NCBI GenBank assembly: GCA_002388905.1
Contig: DGNJ01000026.1
Location: 37,279-46,772, forward strand
Direction: 5' to 3'
Source of the DNA: Cellvibrionales bacterium UBA4495
Lineage (GTDB): Bacteria > Pseudomonadota > Gammaproteobacteria > Pseudomonadales > Porticoccaceae
DNA length: 9,494 nucleotides
A program made the position numbers and the translations under genes. Position 1 is the first letter of the stretch. The number at the start of each line of letters is the position of its first letter. This document shows, piece after piece, positions 6,776 to 9,494 of this stretch. The notes under the pieces were generated by a model. The model did not search any database, was not told where the DNA came from, and worked only from the letters and a program-made list of their open reading frames with translations.

Positions 6776-6819
6776 CAAGACAGCGACCCGGTAAGACAAC
6801 TATCAGGAGATAAACCGCA

Positions 6820-7293
6820 ATGCAACAGCCCAAGATCGGCAACATGGCACCGGCTTTCACCCTCCAGAACCAGCGTGGCGAGAAAGTGAGCCTCAGGGAT
6901 TTCAAGGGTGACAAAAACGTGGTCCTGTATTTCTATCCCAAGGCCATGACCCCTGGTTGCACCACCCAGGCCTGCGGCATCCGCGACAGCCGGAAAGAGT
7001 TCGATAAGCTGGACACCGTGGTTTTCGGCCTCAGCCCCGATCCGGTCAGGCGCCTGGAAAAGTTCGAGCAGAAGGAGGGACTCAATTTCGACCTTCTATC
7101 CGACGAAGACCACGCGGTCGCCGACAAGTACGGCGTCTGGGGTCCCAAAAAATTCATGGGCAGGGAGTTCGACGGCATCCATCGCATGACCTTTATCGTG
7201 GGCAAGGATGGTCGCCTCAAACATATCATGCCCAAGGTCAAGACCAAGACCCACCACGAGGATGTCCGGGGCTGGATCCGGGAGAACCTGTGA
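6820..7293 (+). CDS. bcp: Thioredoxin-dependent thiol peroxidase (peroxiredoxin, Bcp/PrxQ type)
   Basis: Bcp reduces hydrogen peroxide and organic hydroperoxides in the cytoplasm and is recharged by thioredoxin. The 157-residue protein has the active-site block YPKAMTPGCTTQACG. Cys47 is the peroxidatic cysteine and Cys52 the nearby resolving cysteine, matching Cys45/Cys50 of E. coli Bcp. The conserved Thr44 and Pro45 sit just before it. Further family blocks are FDLLSDEDHAVADKYGVWG and the DGIHRMTFIV strand. AGGAGA (6805-6810) lies nine bases before the ATG. It is divergent from the M3 peptidase gene and is followed by yajC after 75 bases. Confidence 0.95.
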   Translation: MQQPKIGNMAPAFTLQNQRGEKVSLRDFKGDKNVVLYFYPKAMTPGCTTQACGIRDSRKEFDKLDTVVFGLSPDPVRRLEKFEQKEGLNFDLLSDEDHAVADKYGVWGPKKFMGREFDGIHRMTFIVGKDGRLKHIMPKVKTKTHHEDVRGWIRENL

Positions 7294-7368
7294 TGGCGGC
7301 GCCGTTGTGGCCGCGGGGGGAAACGGTTAAAGTGCCGCTTTTGATTTTTATCGATGCGAGGTCTTTTG

Positions 7369-7713
7369 ATGAGTGACGCAATGCAAGTGCCCATGGATAT
7401 GATCACCCTGGCCCAGGCGGCGCCCGCCCAGCAGGCGAACCCTTTGATCACCCTGCTGATGTTCGCCGGCCTTTTCGTATTCATGTACTTCCTGATTATC
7501 CGCCCCCAGCGCAAGCGCCAGAAGGAACACCAGCAACTGGTCAGCAGCCTCAACAAGGGCGACGAGGTGGTCATGAACAGCGGCCTGCTGGGCAAGATCA
7601 CCAAGCTGGATGACGACTACCTGGAATTGTCCGTCAACGACAACGTCAATCTCAAGTTCCAGAAATCCGCGGTGCATGCCGTGCTGCCCAAGGGCACGAT
7701 CAAGGCCATCTGA
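7369..7713 (+). CDS. yajC: Sec translocon accessory subunit YajC
   Basis: YajC is a small inner-membrane protein that forms a complex with SecDF-YidC and aids protein export and insertion. The 114-residue protein has one membrane helix (about 26-44), then the family hallmark YFLIIRPQRKRQKEH (40-54). The cytoplasmic part follows: SSLNKGDEVVMNSGLLGKI (59-77) and the ending AVLPKGTIKAI. The ATG at 7369 was chosen because GAGG (7358-7361) lies seven bases upstream; an in-frame ATG at 7354 would add five residues and has no such site. In most gammaproteobacteria yajC sits between tgt and secD, but here bcp precedes it and a PLP enzyme follows. It may be a moved single copy or a second copy. Confidence 0.93.
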   Translation: MSDAMQVPMDMITLAQAAPAQQANPLITLLMFAGLFVFMYFLIIRPQRKRQKEHQQLVSSLNKGDEVVMNSGLLGKITKLDDDYLELSVNDNVNLKFQKSAVHAVLPKGTIKAI

Positions 7714-7792
7714 GCCGGATACCGCTATGCCCGGGTTGGCAGGTGAGTGATTGGAGCGCTTTCCCAACGCCATATATCGCGCAGATAGTTTT

Positions 7793-7810
7793 TTGTCACC
7801 CTGCTAGACT
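7793..7810 (+). promoter_or_regulatory. Candidate extended -10 promoter of the desulfhydrase gene
   Basis: TGCTAGACT (7802-7810) forms an extended -10 (TGn plus TAGACT), similar in layout to the TGCTACATT before pssA. TTGTCA at 7793-7798 looks like a -35 box but is only six bases away and cannot serve with this -10. A start near 7817 would give a leader of about 24 nt. The ATG at 7841 has no clear Shine-Dalgarno site. Confidence 0.4.
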
Positions 7811-7840
7811 GGGTTTCACCGAAACAATATCGACCGTACC

Positions 7841-8863
7841 ATGAGCCAGCCCGTCCTTCCCGCCAAACTGGACCTCGCCCGCACGCCGACACCGTTCCAT
7901 GCTCTGGATACGTTGTCGGCACGGCTGGGCGGGCCGCGACTCTGGGTGAAGCGGGACGACCTCACCGAGTGCGCCTCGACGGGCAACAAGATACGCAAGC
8001 TGGAGTACACCCTGGCCCGGGCCCGGGAGTCCGGGTGCGATACGCTGATCACCAGTGGCGGGCTCCAGTCCAACCATTGCCGGGCCACGGCGCTGCTGGG
8101 CGCACGACTCGGCTTTAAGGTGCACTTGTTGCTGCGGGACGAGGGCAATTTCGACGAGGTGCCCGACGGCAATCTCATGCTGGATTACCTGGCCGGGGCC
8201 GAGATCTCCATCTACCCGAAAAGCCGGTTTTTTACCGAGCACGCCGAGTTGCTCGAACACTGGCGCCGACACTATATCGATGAAGGCCGCACGCCCTGGG
8301 TGATTCCCGTGGGCGCCAGCGACGGTCACGGCGTCTGGGGTTATGTGGGCTGTGCCCGGGAACTGGCGGACGATTTTGCCCGGGCCCGAATTGCTCCCGA
8401 AGTCCTTTTCCACGCCACCGGCTCCGGCGGCACCCAGGCCGGCCTCACCGCCGGCGCCCGCCTGTACAACCTGCCCTGCCGGGTGGTGGGCATGGCCGTT
8501 TGCGACAATGAAGCGTATTTCCAGAAAAAGGTCAGGTCCGACCTGCGTCACTGGCAGTCCCGCTATGACCCGGATGTGGACGTGGAGTCGCTGACTATCG
8601 AGGTGAATGACCATTACATCGGCCCCGGGTACGGTGTCGCCACGGAAGAGATTTTCGAGACAATCCGCCTGGTGGCGGAAACCGAAGGGCTGGTGCTCGA
8701 TCCGGTTTACAGCGCCAAGGCGTTCCATGGCATTATCGGGGAAATCCGGGCCGGGCGCCTTGCCCGTGGAAAAGACGTGGTTTTCGTCCATACCGGCGGC
8801 ATCTTCGGATTGATGGCGCAGCGGGACAACCTGGGAATCACCCGGCCCTCCCGGGAACTCTGA
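7841..8863 (+). CDS. D-cysteine desulfhydrase / ACC deaminase family PLP enzyme
   Basis: This fold-type II PLP enzyme likely breaks D-cysteine into pyruvate, ammonia and sulfide in the cytoplasm. The PLP-lysine motif GNKIRKLEY is at 48-56, QSNHCR at 76-81, and the phosphate-binding loop TGSGGTQAG at 193-201. The C-terminal blocks LDPVYSAKAFHG (286-297) and VHTGGIFG (316-323) hold the residues that separate the subfamilies. ACC deaminases carry Glu and Leu there, whereas this protein has Ser291 and Thr318, as in D-cysteine desulfhydrases. L-cysteate sulfo-lyase (CuyA) is a close relative and remains possible. The 340 residues are normal for the family. The gene ends in two in-frame stops (TGA TAG). 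No strong ribosome site precedes the ATG. An amino-acid symporter gene begins 47 bases downstream. Confidence 0.88.
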   Translation: MSQPVLPAKLDLARTPTPFHALDTLSARLGGPRLWVKRDDLTECASTGNKIRKLEYTLARARESGCDTLITSGGLQSNHCRATALLGARLGFKVHLLLRDEGNFDEVPDGNLMLDYLAGAEISIYPKSRFFTEHAELLEHWRRHYIDEGRTPWVIPVGASDGHGVWGYVGCARELADDFARARIAPEVLFHATGSGGTQAGLTAGARLYNLPCRVVGMAVCDNEAYFQKKVRSDLRHWQSRYDPDVDVESLTIEVNDHYIGPGYGVATEEIFETIRLVAETEGLVLDPVYSAKAFHGIIGEIRAGRLARGKDVVFVHTGGIFGLMAQRDNLGITRPSREL

Positions 8864-8910
8864 TAGCCGGGTACCTACAAACAAGCCCATAACAACAAGA
8901 GCAAGCAGCC

Positions 8911-9494
8911 ATGTTCGAGACCGCACTCAACGCTGTCAACGGCTTCATCTGGGGGCCGGTGATGCTGGTGCTGATCCTGGGTACGGGGCTTTACCTGATG
9001 CTCGGCCTTCGTGGCATGCCCCTGCGCAAACTGGCGTATGCATTCCGCCAGCTGGCCGCCGGTCGCGTCGGCTCCGGGGAAGGGGAGATCAGTCCCTTCA
9101 ATGCTTTGATGACATCCCTGTCAGCGACCATCGGTACCGGCAATATCGTCGGTGTCGCCACTGCCCTGGGTATCGGCGGACCGGGCGCCCTGTTCTGGAT
9201 GTGGTGCACCGCCCTGGTGGGCATGGCCACCAAATACGGCGAAGCGGTGCTGGCGGTTCACTACCGGGAAACCGATGAACGGGGCCAGAAAGTGGGCGGG
9301 CCCATGTACTACATCCGCAATGGCCTGGGTCGGCGCTGGGCCTGGCTGGGCGGGCTTTTTGCCGTTTTTGGCACTGTGGCGGGTTTTGGTATCGGCAATT
9401 CGGTTCAGGCCAACTCGGTGGCGGATGCCCTGGGCGCCGCCTTTTCCGTACCCGAACCGGTAACCGGTCTGGTGCTGGCGGTGCTGGTGGGGCT
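8911..9494 (+). CDS. Alanine/glycine:cation symporter (AGCS family), 3' end beyond the window
   Basis: This is a sodium- or proton-coupled importer of alanine or glycine in the inner membrane. Only the first 194 codons are present, with no stop before the window end. The family signature is clear: ISPFNALMTSLSATIGTGNI (60-79), continuing into GVATALGIGGPGALFWMW (81-98), then KYGEAVLAVHYRE (108-120) and GGPMYYIRNGLG (129-140). Hydrophobic helices lie at about 15-33, 90-105, 145-160 and 183-194. The ATG at 8911 gives the usual AGCS N-terminus (short lead, then a tryptophan-containing first helix), though only weak purines (AAGAGCAAG) precede it. It follows the PLP enzyme by 47 bases with no terminator, so the two may share a transcript. 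Confidence 0.92.
   Translation, partial: MFETALNAVNGFIWGPVMLVLILGTGLYLMLGLRGMPLRKLAYAFRQLAAGRVGSGEGEISPFNALMTSLSATIGTGNIVGVATALGIGGPGALFWMWCTALVGMATKYGEAVLAVHYRETDERGQKVGGPMYYIRNGLGRRWAWLGGLFAVFGTVAGFGIGNSVQANSVADALGAAFSVPEPVTGLVLAVLVG

Noticed and set aside
7796..8926. Open frame of 376 codons on the - strand opposite the desulfhydrase gene
   Set aside because: The + strand product has all family motifs; the antisense product has none.
1..9494. CRISPR array, insertion sequence, phage or toxin-antitoxin genes
   Set aside because: No spaced direct repeats, transposase or integrase motifs, or small gene pairs of that kind were seen; all sizeable frames are explained by the genes listed.

Overview
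The window is GC-rich, tightly packed bacterial chromosome. Its gene families and gene order point to a gammaproteobacterium, probably of the Pseudomonas/Halomonas/Chromatiales kind. The evidence is a HolD-RimI gene pair, a typical gammaproteobacterial YajC and Bcp, and pssA placed just after a strong terminator. In many of these bacteria pssA follows ilvC, so ilvC may lie just upstream, but no part of it can be read here. The genus cannot be fixed from this sequence.

Left part (1-4093, + strand): a long perfect hairpin and a rho-independent terminator close an unseen upstream unit. A well-formed sigma70-type promoter (151-179) then leads into five closely spaced genes: pssA (phosphatidylserine synthase), a HolD-like psi subunit of DNA polymerase III, rimI (ribosomal protein S18 acetyltransferase), a TudS(DUF523)-DUF1722 fusion, and a D-glycerate-3-kinase-like P-loop kinase. 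Gaps run from +16 nt to a 14-nt overlap, so one operon is likely. It mixes lipid, replication, ribosome, tRNA-base/sulfur and carbon functions, in the manner of a housekeeping operon rather than a dedicated pathway.

Middle part (4090-6581, - strand): a small DUF2834 membrane protein and a large exported M3-family zinc oligopeptidase. The DUF2834 gene meets the kinase gene end to end on a shared CTAG that supplies both stop codons. The M3 peptidase is divergent from the next block across a 238-bp promoter region.

Right part (6820-9494, + strand): bcp (thiol peroxidase), yajC (Sec translocon accessory protein, here away from its usual tgt/secDF neighbours), a D-cysteine desulfhydrase/ACC-deaminase-family PLP enzyme with desulfhydrase-type residues, and the first 194 codons of an alanine/glycine:cation symporter cut by the window end.

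No mobile element, CRISPR array, tRNA or rRNA was seen, and no gap without a gene exceeds 300 bases. I do not see a convincing undescribed system. The points most worth a second look are the displaced yajC, the TudS-DUF1722 fusion inside this operon, the enlarged HolD, the possible lipobox on the M3 peptidase, and the hairpin at the left edge.
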